Below are positions 54,083 to 63,876 of a stretch of DNA of 64,000 nucleotides, piece by piece (the first letter of the stretch is position 1; each line of letters begins with the position of its first letter). Location of the stretch: positions 53,425-117,424 of the forward strand of contig NZ_BCWY01000026.1 of NCBI RefSeq assembly GCF_001894825.1. The letters run 5' to 3'. The notes beneath the pieces are model-generated. The model made no database searches and was not told the DNA's origin. It saw only the letters and a list, made by a program, of their open reading frames with translations. The stretch comes from Rhodococcus jostii NBRC 16295. Lineage in GTDB: Bacteria > Actinomycetota > Actinomycetes > Mycobacteriales > Mycobacteriaceae. A program made the position numbers and the translations under genes.

Positions 54083-54552
54083 CGGAGTTCATCTCGCTTT
54101 CTCAGCAGTGCCTGCAACCGGCTGAACATCAAAGCACTTCGCGGCCAGTTCTCGCGTACGGCAAGGTCAGGTGTCACGTGAAAACTCAATGGTTGCATTG
54201 CTATTCCTATGTCGTCGCGCTTATGCTCGACAGGTACAAATACACATCCCAAGACTTCGCCGGCGCTCACCGAGGCCACCATCTCAAGCTTAAGGTGATG
54301 GCAGACGAAACCGTCCACCGCAATTAGGGCGGCCGTCGAGGATCGTTGCAAATTCATCCGGGTTCGACTGCTCGCGACGACGGCCAACAGAGTGGCGCTA
54401 TCCGCACCCGGTTCGAGCTCCGCCCGCGACAGCAGCGCGCTGTGCGGGTATCCGACCGCGTCGACGGAGAGGAACGGAAAGGCCTGCTCGTGCGCACCCG
54501 CATAAGGAAATCCGCTCAGCAGCGCGACAATCTCACCGGGAATCGTCATCAT
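54079..54552 (-). CDS. FMN-binding split-barrel (pyridoxamine-oxidase-like) protein (157 aa)
   Basis: A PNPOx-like fold: FPFLSVDAVGYPHSALLSRA, RMNLQRSSTAALIAVDG (strand pattern that contacts flavin in relatives) and a C-terminal helical SRLQALLRKRDELR. It is encoded between UbiD and UbiX, overlapping UbiX by four bases, and AAAGGTGG precedes its ATG. In the known BsdBCD/VdcBCD systems the third protein is a much shorter D subunit. A role in flavin handling, quality control of prenyl-FMN or a coupled reduction is inferred. Confidence 0.72.
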   Translation of the reverse strand: MMTIPGEIVALLSGFPYAGAHEQAFPFLSVDAVGYPHSALLSRAELEPGADSATLLAVVASSRTRMNLQRSSTAALIAVDGFVCHHLKLEMVASVSAGEVLGCVFVPVEHKRDDIGIAMQPLSFHVTPDLAVRENWPRSALMFSRLQALLRKRDELR

Positions 54553-54615
54553 CTGATTCCACCTTTCCGTCCTCTCGACTCAGCTGACATTGGTACTCGG
54601 TACGTACCGACCCGC

Positions 54616-56055
54616 CTACAGCGGCAATGTTTCCTTCCACCGTTCGCGGATCTCGGCCCGGTAGGGCTCGTCGAACCGATTCGCACTCGGGTACGAGTCC
54701 TTCCACGCGAATGGTTTACAGGCATCGATCAGTACAATTCCCATCGACATATCCCCGGCCTCGCGCTTGGCGGGGGACAACCGTGGGTCGATCGCGGTTG
54801 TCGGCGTGCGCAGGATGTGGATCGACTCGGACGGATCCACCCGGGTGAACATCGCCCACAGAACGTGGTTGATGTCGGTGATATCGATGTCCTCGTCGAC
54901 GACAACGAAGTAGCGCTCCATGCCACCGGTCCGCTTGCGCCCCGCCGCCGCGAGCAAGGCGTGCATAGCGTCGCCCGCACCGGTCTGCTCGATGGAGATG
55001 ACCATCATGAGCTGCCGGGCGTACGCCCACACACCGCGAATGTTTTGCACGCCCGATGCCTCGAGATGGTCCCAAGTGACGGAGGCGGAGTAGAGCGGAA
55101 CTGCCTGGTCGCCGGCCGGGACGGTCGGAATCATCGGCGGCGCTCCGAGAATGATCGGCGAGTCGCGATGCATGATCCGATTCACCCGAACGACGGTCTC
55201 ATGACCTGCATGAGTGAAGTAGCCTGTCCACTCGCCGAACGGGCCTTCGAGTACCGACTCCTCCTCCACCGGTGGCATCTCGCCTTGAATCACGATCTCG
55301 GCGTGGGCGGGGATCGGCAGGTCACTGCCGGGGGCATAGAGGATCTCGACGCCCTTTCCACGCAAGCCCCCGGCAACGTCGAACTCGGACACCCCAGCGG
55401 GGGCAGCTATTGCGGCAACCGTGGACAGAATCGGATCCGAACCGACGACCACCGCGATCGGACATGCCTGGCCGCGCGCCCAGTACTTCTTCGCGATCGC
55501 GAGTGCGTGCCGGTTACCCAGCATCCACAATGACAACCGGTCCTTGCCTTGCACGCATCCGCGGTAGGTGCCGACGTTAACCCACCCGGTGTCGGGATCG
55601 CGGGTGATGACCATGCAGGCGGTGCCGATATAGCGACCACCATCTCCCTCATGCCAACGCGGGGTCGGGAACGCCGTCAGATCGACGTCGTCTCCCTCCA
55701 TAACGTTCTGGAGGACCGTTCCAGTTGATACCTCTACCGGCGGAATCGGTTCGATCCGCTTACTGAGGTCTTTCCAGGCCCGGATGATATCCATCTTCGA
55801 GGTGTCGGCGGGCAGTCCGAGTGCCACCGCACAGCGTTGCGCGGTTCCCATGAAGTTCGCGAAGACCCGGTACCCCGGCGGGTAGCCCGGGATGTTGTCG
55901 AATAGAAGCGCGGGGCCCTCTTTCTCAGCAAGAAGTTCGGTGATGCAGCCAATCTCGAGGTCCCAGTCTGCACCTTCGATGACACGTACCTCGTCATCTC
56001 CCAGCCTCTCTCTCAAATTGTCGATGTAGTGCCGCAGATCGTAAAAGTCAGTCAT
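54616..56055 (-). CDS. UbiD-family prenyl-FMN-dependent decarboxylase (479 aa)
   Basis: A (de)carboxylase acting on aromatic or alpha,beta-unsaturated acids. Blocks include YIGTACMVITRDPDTGWVN, NVGTYRGCVQGKDRLSLW with the conserved Arg, and EEESVLEGPFGEWTGYF, which carries the catalytic Glu pair. The C-terminal ERYFVVVDEDIDITDINHV is typical. ATG 56055 (MTDFYDLRHYIDNL) matches the family N-terminus; Met at 56106 is an alternative, and neither has a strong ribosome site. Substrate class (hydroxybenzoate, pyrrole/indole carboxylate or other) cannot be read by eye. Confidence 0.92.
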   Translation of the reverse strand: MTDFYDLRHYIDNLRERLGDDEVRVIEGADWDLEIGCITELLAEKEGPALLFDNIPGYPPGYRVFANFMGTAQRCAVALGLPADTSKMDIIRAWKDLSKRIEPIPPVEVSTGTVLQNVMEGDDVDLTAFPTPRWHEGDGGRYIGTACMVITRDPDTGWVNVGTYRGCVQGKDRLSLWMLGNRHALAIAKKYWARGQACPIAVVVGSDPILSTVAAIAAPAGVSEFDVAGGLRGKGVEILYAPGSDLPIPAHAEIVIQGEMPPVEEESVLEGPFGEWTGYFTHAGHETVVRVNRIMHRDSPIILGAPPMIPTVPAGDQAVPLYSASVTWDHLEASGVQNIRGVWAYARQLMMVISIEQTGAGDAMHALLAAAGRKRTGGMERYFVVVDEDIDITDINHVLWAMFTRVDPSESIHILRTPTTAIDPRLSPAKREAGDMSMGIVLIDACKPFAWKDSYPSANRFDEPYRAEIRERWKETLPL

Positions 56056-56823
56056 AGCGCGTTCGAGAGCCCGCCGAAGTACGGCCGTAGCTCTATCCCC
56101 TTTCATCCATGAGCGTTTCAGCGTCGAGCCGAACTTTGAGTGGCGACGCTTCGTCGTGTGCTGTTCGACGAAATCAACTGTGCAACCGATGCTTCCATAT
56201 GTCCAATAGCTGACTCAGCTAACTCCCATGCGAATTTCGTATGGCACACAGACATGCTCGGCCCGCGGGCAGTCGCTCAGCGCGCGGCGATCAGGTTGAC
56301 TGCCTTCTCGCCAATCGGGATCGTGGGAGCATTGGCGTTCGCGCTGGTGACGTCGGGCACGATCGCTCCATCGGCACCGCCCAACCCCGCACACCTGCGC
56401 CTGAGTAGATTCGGATAAACACCGGTCGCGAGTACGGTTCCGCACGCAACCGAGGGCCATGACCATGCCCCCCCGGTGACGGAAGACGAGACCCAAACCG
56501 AGCCAAATCGCGCTATACACGACACCCGCACTCGACCGCCTGCCGAGCGTCCGCAGCGTCGGACGCAAGGACCGGTTCGGACATCGACGGCCTGGCACGG
56601 GGAAGAAAATCATCAGCGGTGCATACTCTTTGCGCGTCTTCCCGTGCCCCGGTCAAAGCGAATGCTCGTTGCTGGCTTGAAGATCCTGTGAACATCTTCG
56701 ATCCAGGAGAACGCCCAAGCGAACAGGTATTGGCACCGAATTGCGCTTTGCAACCAGCGTTCCAGAACCCGGAACGAAGCACGCAACCGGGGCCCGTGTC
56801 GAGTTAGCGTCCTCGTACGGCGG
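56056..56823. other. no recognisable gene
   Basis: About 770 bases upstream of the UbiD gene. The promoter of the UbiD operon should lie here. All frames are short or antisense-like. I see no convincing repeat. Confidence 0.35.
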
Positions 56824-57003
56824 CTACCGAGTTCCGGTCCGCCGGCGGGCCAACTCGGTATGGGCGTCGTTCAGCGTCAGGAAGCGCCCACCGGCGGCGG
56901 CGCGGATCACCATGCCACGATCAACCTCGGCGACGAACCGCTCGAGCGCGGCCGTCGGCCAGTCACGAACCGGACCGGTCGGCCACAATACTAGTCTCTC
57001 CAT
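56824..57003 (-). CDS. small hypothetical protein (59 aa)
   Basis: ATG at 57003 with AAAGGA upstream. The protein (WPTGPVRDWPTAALERFVAE, then RGMVIRAAAGGRFLTLNDAH) is soluble, with one likely amphipathic helix and no recognised motif. It is divergent from the aldehyde dehydrogenase at 57191. I do not recognise it. Confidence 0.45.
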   Translation of the reverse strand: MERLVLWPTGPVRDWPTAALERFVAEVDRGMVIRAAAGGRFLTLNDAHTELARRRTGTR

Positions 57004-57190
57004 CGCCCCATCCTTTGAATAAATTGGTACACAGTAGTATCCGATCCCACACTCGTCTGGCGCCGTGACCACTCACACGCTATGTAGAGGGGAGCGGCAC
57101 CGTCCATGACGCCGTTCAGCCATACGAAACAACTTCCGCTTCACACCCGGGCGCTTATGTGCTCCTACTCCATCGACCAAAGAGGCGAAC

Positions 57191-58642
57191 ATGCGCAACT
57201 ACCACTCGATCTTCGTTAACGGACAGTGGGTTCCTTCCACAGGAGACGCCACAATCGAGATCGTCTCGCCGCACGACGAGACAGTCATCGCAACAGTTCC
57301 GAACGGAACTCCAGACGATATCGACGCGGCCGTCGCCGCGGCCCGACTCGCATTCGACACAGGCCCCTGGCCACAGATGGCACTTGTCGAACGCCTCAGG
57401 TACCTGACCCGACTCGCCGACCTCTACGCGGCACGACTGGACGAATTCGCCGAGATAATTACTGCGGAGATGGGCGCGCCGATCACCCTGTCGCGAACTC
57501 GTCAGGCAGCCGGCGGACTCTACTGCTTGCGCTCAACCATCGCGCTCGCCGCTGAGTACAACTGGGAGGAAACTCGCTCCACTGCCGAAAGCGGACCTGC
57601 GATCGTCCGCAAACTTCCGGTCGGCGTCGTCGGCGCAATCGTCCCATTCAACTTCCCACAAATGCTGGTTATGGCGAAACTTGCACCAGCACTCATCGCG
57701 GGCTGCACCGTGATAGTCAAGCCAGCTCCGGAATGCCCACTGGATGCGCTGCTCCTGGCCGAGCTCGTCGAACAAGTCGGCCTGCCCGCAGGGGTGGTAA
57801 ACGTCGTACCCGCGGACAAGGCCGCATCCAAACACCTGGTAGCGCACCCGCAGGTGGACAAGATCGCATTTACAGGCTCGACGCCCGTCGGGCGGCAGAT
57901 CGCCGCCGTGTGTGGACGTGATATGCGGCGCTGTACCGTCGAACTGGGCGGCAAGTCAGCGGCGATCATTCTCGAGGACGCGGATCCCGCGGCCACCGCG
58001 TCCTCAATGGAGTTCGCTTCCTTCGCCAACAGCGGGCAGGGGTGCGTGAGCCAGACCCGCATTCTCGTTCCCCGCGCACGCAAGAATGCCTACATCGAAG
58101 CCCTCGCCGACATGGTCCAGTCGCTGCGGGTCGGCGACCCGTCCAACCCCGCCGTCGATGTCGGACCGATGGTGACCCGCGCCCAGCAGCAACGTGTGAC
58201 CAGCTACATCAAACTCGGTGCCGAAGAGGGCGCAACCACCCTCGTCGGCGGGCCCGGGATGCCGGAGGGATTGACACACGGGTGGTACGTCCGCCCGACG
58301 CTCTTCGTCGATGTCGACAACGGAATGAGGATCGCGCAAGAAGAGATCTTCGGCCCGGTAGTGTGCGTGATTGAGTACGAGGACATCGACGACGCGGTAA
58401 GAATCGCACAGGACTCCCCTTACGGCCTGGGTGGCTCGGTTTGGACGAACGACCGTACCTCCGGCATGGCTGTCGCCAACCGTATTCGGACCGGAATGTT
58501 CGGAGTAAACACATTCACCCTCGACTTCGGCAGCCCGTTTGGCGGGTTCAAGGCCAGTGGGATCGGACGCGAGTTCGGACCGGAAGGCCTCGACGACTAC
58601 ACCGAGACACAGACCCTCTACGTCGATCCCGCCCTCATGTGA
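57191..58642 (+). CDS. aldehyde dehydrogenase, NAD(P)+-dependent (483 aa)
   Basis: A complete aldehyde dehydrogenase: IVPFNFPQMLVMAKLAPALI and CTVIVKPAPECPL for cofactor binding, FTGSTPVGRQIAA, ELGGKSAAIILEDAD with the general-base Glu, and ANSGQGCVSQTRI with the nucleophile Cys. AAAGAGG precedes the ATG. It might oxidise a semialdehyde released by meta-cleavage, such as 2-hydroxymuconic semialdehyde, which would feed the oxalocrotonate branch at 40044. That link is inferred. Confidence 0.9.
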   Translation: MRNYHSIFVNGQWVPSTGDATIEIVSPHDETVIATVPNGTPDDIDAAVAAARLAFDTGPWPQMALVERLRYLTRLADLYAARLDEFAEIITAEMGAPITLSRTRQAAGGLYCLRSTIALAAEYNWEETRSTAESGPAIVRKLPVGVVGAIVPFNFPQMLVMAKLAPALIAGCTVIVKPAPECPLDALLLAELVEQVGLPAGVVNVVPADKAASKHLVAHPQVDKIAFTGSTPVGRQIAAVCGRDMRRCTVELGGKSAAIILEDADPAATASSMEFASFANSGQGCVSQTRILVPRARKNAYIEALADMVQSLRVGDPSNPAVDVGPMVTRAQQQRVTSYIKLGAEEGATTLVGGPGMPEGLTHGWYVRPTLFVDVDNGMRIAQEEIFGPVVCVIEYEDIDDAVRIAQDSPYGLGGSVWTNDRTSGMAVANRIRTGMFGVNTFTLDFGSPFGGFKASGIGREFGPEGLDDYTETQTLYVDPALM

Positions 58643-58647
58643 CCTGT

Positions 58648-58683
58648 ACCGGGCTCGATCACAATCATATGATTGGGCCCGGT
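58648..58683. repeat. nested palindrome after the aldehyde dehydrogenase gene
   Basis: ACCGGGC (58648-58654) pairs with GCCCGGT (58677-58683). Inside lies a perfect 14-base palindrome CAATCATATGATTG (58662-58675). It starts six bases after the stop codon. A transcription terminator or a regulator site are both possible; the AT-rich core argues more for a protein site. Confidence 0.4.
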
Positions 58684-58981
58684 CCGCGAGCACGGGTATC
58701 GACCTGGTCGTCGCCCGCGAGTGCCCCGAATACACATAGCCGGCCTGACACGCGCCCACCCACAACCGCACTACCAGCTTCTGGCGACCGCCAAGGGCTG
58801 GACACTGCGGCGTTGGAACGACCAACTACGCCGCATCTCGTCTGCTGTCACCCGTCGACGACGACTCCATCTGCCTCACAACAATACAAACCAGAACCAC
58901 CGCTCCCTCGCCGAATGTCCACCACGCCTAGGCGCCAAGGCTGATCGGCCCCGCACACACCCGAGATTCTGGAGAACAAAC

Positions 58982-59107
58982 ATGCTGGACCGAATCTGCC
59001 GCCTTCTACTATCGAGGTTTGGACTCTCCTTCGAGAGCTACGTGTTTCTCGACGAGGCGGCCGGCACAGAGATGGACGACACGCCGCCAGCACCGGCCAT
59101 CACCTAA
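58982..59107 (+). CDS. possible 41-aa peptide
   Basis: ATG at 58982 is preceded by CTGGAGAACAAAC, a plausible ribosome site. The peptide begins MLDRICRLLLSRFGL and ends in an acidic/Pro-rich tail (DEAAGTEMDDTPPAPA). The first part could be an amphipathic helix. No homology recognised; it may be chance. Confidence 0.25.
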   Translation: MLDRICRLLLSRFGLSFESYVFLDEAAGTEMDDTPPAPAIT

Positions 59108-59163
59108 CCCCAGAATGACTGACATACCGGCGAGCCTCATGTACAAGTCGAATGCAGCACCGA

Positions 59164-60722
59164 CTACAGAGCACGAAGACCGTTCGCACCGTCGACCACC
59201 CGCCCAAATGCGCCCAGAGTCGATTGGCCGGCGGGGGGCAGATTGGTTTCGGGATTGGCGCAGGGTACGCGGGGGTGTCCGTCCCGAGCTTTGCCGGTGG
59301 CGGCTGCCACGTCGGTCAGCTTGCCGTGAGGGCCCCGAAGCCGTGGACGCCGACCCACGCCATGGTTCTTGCGGACGTTGTGACAGGCGGCGAGTAGCAG
59401 CCATTCCCTGCGGGCCTGGTCGAGTTCGCGGAGCAGTAAGTGTTTGGCGTTCTGCAGGGTGCGCAACTGACCGAGGACCGGTTCGACGATTGCCTTCCGG
59501 CGGGCGTAGGCCGCCCGGCCCTTCTGGCAGCCAGCTTGCGGTTCATGCGCTGCTTGCCGTTGGCGGGCTTGGGGATCCGCCCGCGCGAGGACACTGGTGG
59601 TGGGTCGTCACCGGTGCCGACGCCCGGTCGCGACATAGAACTCGGTGCCGTGTTCGTCGGCGAACACGGCGGCCTGGTCGAGGTTGACGGCCGAGCAGTA
59701 GCCGGCGTCGGCGAGGACCTGGTCCGGGACCTGCCTGGTGTTCGCCGCGGTCTATTCGGTCATCGGCATCAGCTTGCCGGCATCGGCGGCGTTGGTGTAC
59801 ACGTCGGCGGCCACGATACCCTGATGTTTCTCGTCGACCACGGCCTGCGCGTTGTAACACTGGTGGAAGGCCCCGTCGCCGGTCAGCATGATCTTCGAGT
59901 CCAGGTCGGTGAAATTGCTTTGCGCCTTCGGTTTCGGTGGCGTCTTACGGGCGGCGCCCGCCCCCGCGCCCGGAGCGGTGTCATCGTCGACGCCGCGGTC
60001 TGTGGCCCGCCGTTCGGCCCGCTCCCGCGTCGCCTGCCGGGCCTCGGCCTCGGCCTCGGCCTCGAGGGCGGGCTTCGCCTCCCGGATCTTTGCCAGCCGA
60101 GCCGCCCGGCGCCGCAATTCCTCGGGCAGCTCGTCGCCACTCCGGTTCTTGCCGAAGCGGCGTCTTCGGCCGTGTCGACCCGGTCGGTCTCGGCCAGCAC
60201 CGCCGAGCCCTCGTCGGCGAGGACCTTCTCCTTCTCCGACATGCGGCGTAGCTCATCGCCTTGCGTTTGGCGGCGTTCGCCCGCACCTTCGTCCCGTCCA
60301 ACGCAACCCGGACCAGCCGGGACCATGCCCGCGGCCTGACACAACGCCAACGCCTCCACGAACAGGTGCTCGAGCGCGGACAGGTGCCGCTTACGGAACC
60401 GGGCGATCGCCCGATAGTCCGGGGCCGCACCCGCGTCGAGCCACCGAAACGGCACGTCATCGACACATATGCCCTCGATCGCTCGAGACGGGCGCACTCC
60501 GGTGGTGTAGCCGTAGAGCAGGATGCGCGCCATCAGTCGCGGATCATAGGGTGGGGCGCCGCGGCCGTCGGTGTACGCGGCGCGGATCCGGGACAGGATC
60601 AGATGCTCGCCGACCAGCTCGGCGATGAAGCGCGCCAGATGCTTGGCGGGCAGCCAGTCGCCGATCGACGGCGGCCGCAATAAGCCCTGATCAGGGTCAA
60701 GCGCTCGGAATGTCTTGTCCAC
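59164..60722 (-). pseudogene. IS1182/IS5-type transposase, multiply disrupted
   Basis: The N-terminal third is intact (MDKTFRALDPDQGLLRPPS, LILSRIRAAYTDGRGAPPYD, GVRPSRAIEGICVDDVPFRW, ARFRKRHLSALEHLFVEAL). Continuation is in other frames: VALDGTKVRANAAKRKAMSY, then ALEAEAEAEARQAT to NFTDLDSKIMLTGDGAFHQC and YNAQAVVDEKHQGIVAADVY, which stops at TAG where homologues have Gln. The frame continues as TAANTRQVPDQVLADAGYCS. The C-terminus (RKAIVEPVLGQLRTLQNAKH, LLLAACHNVRKNHG) is in a further frame. At least three frameshifts and one nonsense codon mean it is inactive. Terminal repeats were not found. Confidence 0.82.
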
Positions 60723-61237
60723 CGGCGGGCTTCGGCACCCCGGGAATCAGGTTCGACTGGCTGCACAGGGTCTACCTCGAACAACCCAGCATCATCGAGA
60801 TCATCAGGAACGCCTCATCATCTCGCACACCCGACCATCACCCGAACACCCCGCTCGGTGTGTTACCGACCCACGCTTCTAGGCCGACCGATCTCGTTCT
60901 CAACATCACGCGGACTTTCGACTGCAGGGCTGGGGGAGGTCGATCCGCGGATCGGATTACGTATTCACGCGGAGACCGTTGACAAATTGTTCTGCTAGTT
61001 CAAACTGCCTGGCTGCATCGGTAATTGAACACGACTCTCCACCAAGTAGCCGGATCCTCACCTAAGTCCTCGAGTTGGCCCGCACGAAACCTTCACTCTG
61101 ATCCAGAGTGTTCAATCTCGGCAGGCCAACTCGACGGTACGAGAGACTACAACTGGCACATCCCCCATCGATTCACCAGTGCGCACAAGCGAACACGCTA
61201 CGACTCTGGGCCAATCACCACGAGCCGCCGCACAAAT
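60723..61237. other. no recognisable gene
   Basis: About 515 bases between the broken transposase and the MFS gene. Frames are short and low in protein character. One end of the insertion sequence should lie in its first part, but no inverted terminal repeat was found by eye. Confidence 0.35.
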
Positions 61238-62515
61238 CTACGAAACATGCATCTCATCGAGATGATTACCCAAAGGTGAGCCAGCGGACACGAAAAGTGG
61301 CCGCCCCGCGAGAACCCCAAGAGCGACAGCAAAGACTGCCAGCAACACGAACGCTCCGAGGAGAACATTCCAGTTCCCGAACAGATCGTGTAGGAACCCA
61401 AAAAGCAACGGACCGACCGCTGCGACACCGTATCCGACAGTTTGGGCCATGCCAGCAAGCTCACTCGACACAAAGTGATTGGGAGCTCGGAGTCCGAACA
61501 AAGCGAACGCCACAGCGAAGCCGCCAGCGGCCCCAACACCGAGAACAAGGGCGAAGACCCCCGCTGCCAGCCCCGTGGATACAAGCATCCCCAAGGCGCC
61601 AACCACTTGAATCACGCCGAACGCAGCCGCGGCAGTGCTCTGACTCGGCTGCCGCGCAGCAAGAATGGGTGCCAAGAGGCTACTGCCAATGCCGACTATC
61701 GAGAATCCACCTAGGAAAGCGCCGCTTGCAGTCGGCGTCAGTCCCTTGGCAGTGAGCACCGGAACCAGCCACGCCACAACACAATAGAATATCAACGTCT
61801 GTGTGGAGAAGAATAGTGCAACCCACCATGCTGTCCGCGAACGCCACACCTCGGTCTGCGTCAAGATCTCGGCCGCAGGTTCATGCCGTTCACCGCCGAC
61901 CAGCGACCACGTGATCGCAGCGAACGCGGCAAGCACACCAGTGGAGGCTATCGTCGCGCGCCAACCCCAACCGAGGTCGATCGCGAGCGGAAGGGCGAGG
62001 AACGACGCAACACCGGAGCCCCCAGCAGTCAAGGCGATGTATAGACTTGTCATCGGCCCGATCCGGGCCTGGAAATCCCGGCGGATAATTCCCGGTAGAA
62101 GCACGTTGGGCATCGTCAGCCCGATGGCGACAACTGCCGTTCCCAGATACATCAGCGGAATAGACGGGACCCATCGGATCACGCTGCCGCCCAGAACGAA
62201 TGCGAATCCGACTGCCATCGCGACTTCCATACCGAGTTGGCGGGCGACACGAGACACCTGGGCCGACACGAGCATAAACACCACCAGAGGCAGCGTCGTG
62301 AGGACGCCAATGGCCGTCGAAGACAGCCCTGTCGAGGCGTGGACGGTCTCGGCGAGCGGACCGATCACTGTGATCGGTGGACGCACGGCGATCGAGGCCG
62401 AGATTACCGCCACCATCAGCAACGGTGCCCGCCACCGCAGCGTTACGACACGTCGTTGTCCGAGCTGGAGTTCCGTGGTCAGTTCAGAACTGCCAGAGAT
62501 ATTTTCGCCAAACAC
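61238..62515 (-). CDS. MFS transporter, CynX/NimT (cyanate permease-like) family (425 aa)
   Basis: A 12-helix transporter. The RPPITVIGPLAETVHASTG segment after helix 1 and GLTMPNVLLPGIIRRDFQ are characteristic of the CynX/NimT group, whose members are linked to cyanate and nitroimidazole handling. The GTG start at 62515 has GAGG upstream. It stands alone in a region of decayed DNA beyond the insertion-sequence relic. The natural substrate is unknown. Confidence 0.85.
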   Translation of the reverse strand: MFGENISGSSELTTELQLGQRRVVTLRWRAPLLMVAVISASIAVRPPITVIGPLAETVHASTGLSSTAIGVLTTLPLVVFMLVSAQVSRVARQLGMEVAMAVGFAFVLGGSVIRWVPSIPLMYLGTAVVAIGLTMPNVLLPGIIRRDFQARIGPMTSLYIALTAGGSGVASFLALPLAIDLGWGWRATIASTGVLAAFAAITWSLVGGERHEPAAEILTQTEVWRSRTAWWVALFFSTQTLIFYCVVAWLVPVLTAKGLTPTASGAFLGGFSIVGIGSSLLAPILAARQPSQSTAAAAFGVIQVVGALGMLVSTGLAAGVFALVLGVGAAGGFAVAFALFGLRAPNHFVSSELAGMAQTVGYGVAAVGPLLFGFLHDLFGNWNVLLGAFVLLAVFAVALGVLAGRPLFVSAGSPLGNHLDEMHVS

Positions 62516-63876
62516 TTAACCTCACTAGAATTGAAGGGCATTCTCGCGCGAATCGACGATCAGCAGCTCTAGGTGACATGCTGCTCGGATTGCGCCTGGG
62601 TGCGTCGGGCGAACGACCCGAATGCTATGGGAACGCGATAGCACCTCGGAATTCAGCACCGACTCTCGCAGCGTCGATGTCGCCCAATCTCACATTTGGA
62701 CAACGATGGACCTCGCTCGCGTGTTCGATGGAGTGCACCGAAGGTGCTCCGCCCAGGCGAGTCAATCGGGGGCGACGATCAATCCCACGTTCAACTGTGC
62801 GCTCGGCAGACGACCACAACGCTCGTAGACGACGCTTTCAATTTGGGTGCATTGCTGGTGTGCGCGATACGAGTGCCCCACCCTCCTACGCACTGATGCC
62901 GGTTCCTGACGATCGCCAGGCTCAGGGCGCGTCCGTCAGCAACAACTCTGCGCCGAGAGAATCGACAAGTCCAACATCTATCTCCGATGACAACTAGCAG
63001 GATTCGTAATGGCCCGGAAGAGACAGCTCCCCCTGTGCCAGCAAACCTCACCTGATCGCCAAGCTCGTCGCCACAGACGACGCCGAACGCGCTCGTGTCG
63101 CGGTTGCGATTTCTCGCGATGACTTCAAGACCCACAGTTTGGCCTACCGTCGAGCAATCCGGTCTATGTGTCATTCCACCGCAGGCAGAGACCTATTGTG
63201 ATTCCGATGAGAGGGCCCTGGCGATACGCAGGGCTGTGGTGTGTACCGCGGGTCCCGCGCGCCGGATGTCGACCTTACCGATCCACCCCGACGCGGAAAC
63301 TGCGGCCACTGGTGGGCCGTCGTCGACGCTGGTGGCACTCGCCACGCAGGCGACACCAGGGCGGATTCCTCTTGTTCGTAGGCGATTCCACTCGCCCCGA
63401 TGCGCCTGATCTGTCGCAGGAGAGGTCCGGGCGTGGTGAGGGTCCTCGAACCCACGCGTGGCAGTCCCGCAGCGGTGACGGGCTATGCCCGCGACGGACT
63501 TTGGCCGAGGGCGGGCGCGAGCAACCAGCACCACACCCGCCGCGAGGAATCCGGCAGTGGTCACCGCGACCACGACTATCGCCGGCGCGGTCAGCGCACC
63601 GAGCCCGACAACCAACGCTCGACATGACTTCTCCCCCCGGCTCGCCGCCGCGGCCCGGTCGGTCCGGTACACGACTGACCCGCACGGCGGAGCCGGCTGG
63701 GCCGATACTGGGCGGGTGCAGCACTTCCTCGCCGACCACGAGTTCGCGGTGACTGCGGTGATGTCTGGCCTCATCGTCGCGCTCTCGCCGTCGCGGCGAT
63801 CTGGTCGATCTTCCAATGACGCGTGACGTCCTCGACGAGGGATCGCGAACCCGCGGGTCGCCTGACTCCGCCCGAC
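62516..63876. other. unresolved, probably decayed region
   Basis: About 1.36 kb without a gene I can support. One minus-strand frame near 63550-63660 contains a hydrophobic run (ALVVGLGALTAPAIVVVAVT), but the rest of that frame is Arg/Ser/Pro-rich and no start or family fits. It may be remnants of genes or non-coding DNA. Confidence 0.35.

Larger units (their letters stand above)
58643..59163. other. intergenic region with palindrome and a possible 41-aa ORF
   Basis: About 520 bases between the aldehyde dehydrogenase and the broken transposase. It holds the nested palindrome at 58648-58683 and a possible tiny gene at 58982-59107. Nothing else was recognised. Confidence 0.4.

Noticed and set aside
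59440..60339. Long + strand reading frame across the transposase region
   Set aside because: It is antisense to clear transposase sequence, is Arg/Gly/Pro-rich and has no recognisable domain.
63193..63816. Minus-strand membrane protein candidate with a hydrophobic stretch
   Set aside because: A single hydrophobic run in an otherwise Arg/Ser/Pro-rich frame, no ribosome site and no family resemblance; probably chance.
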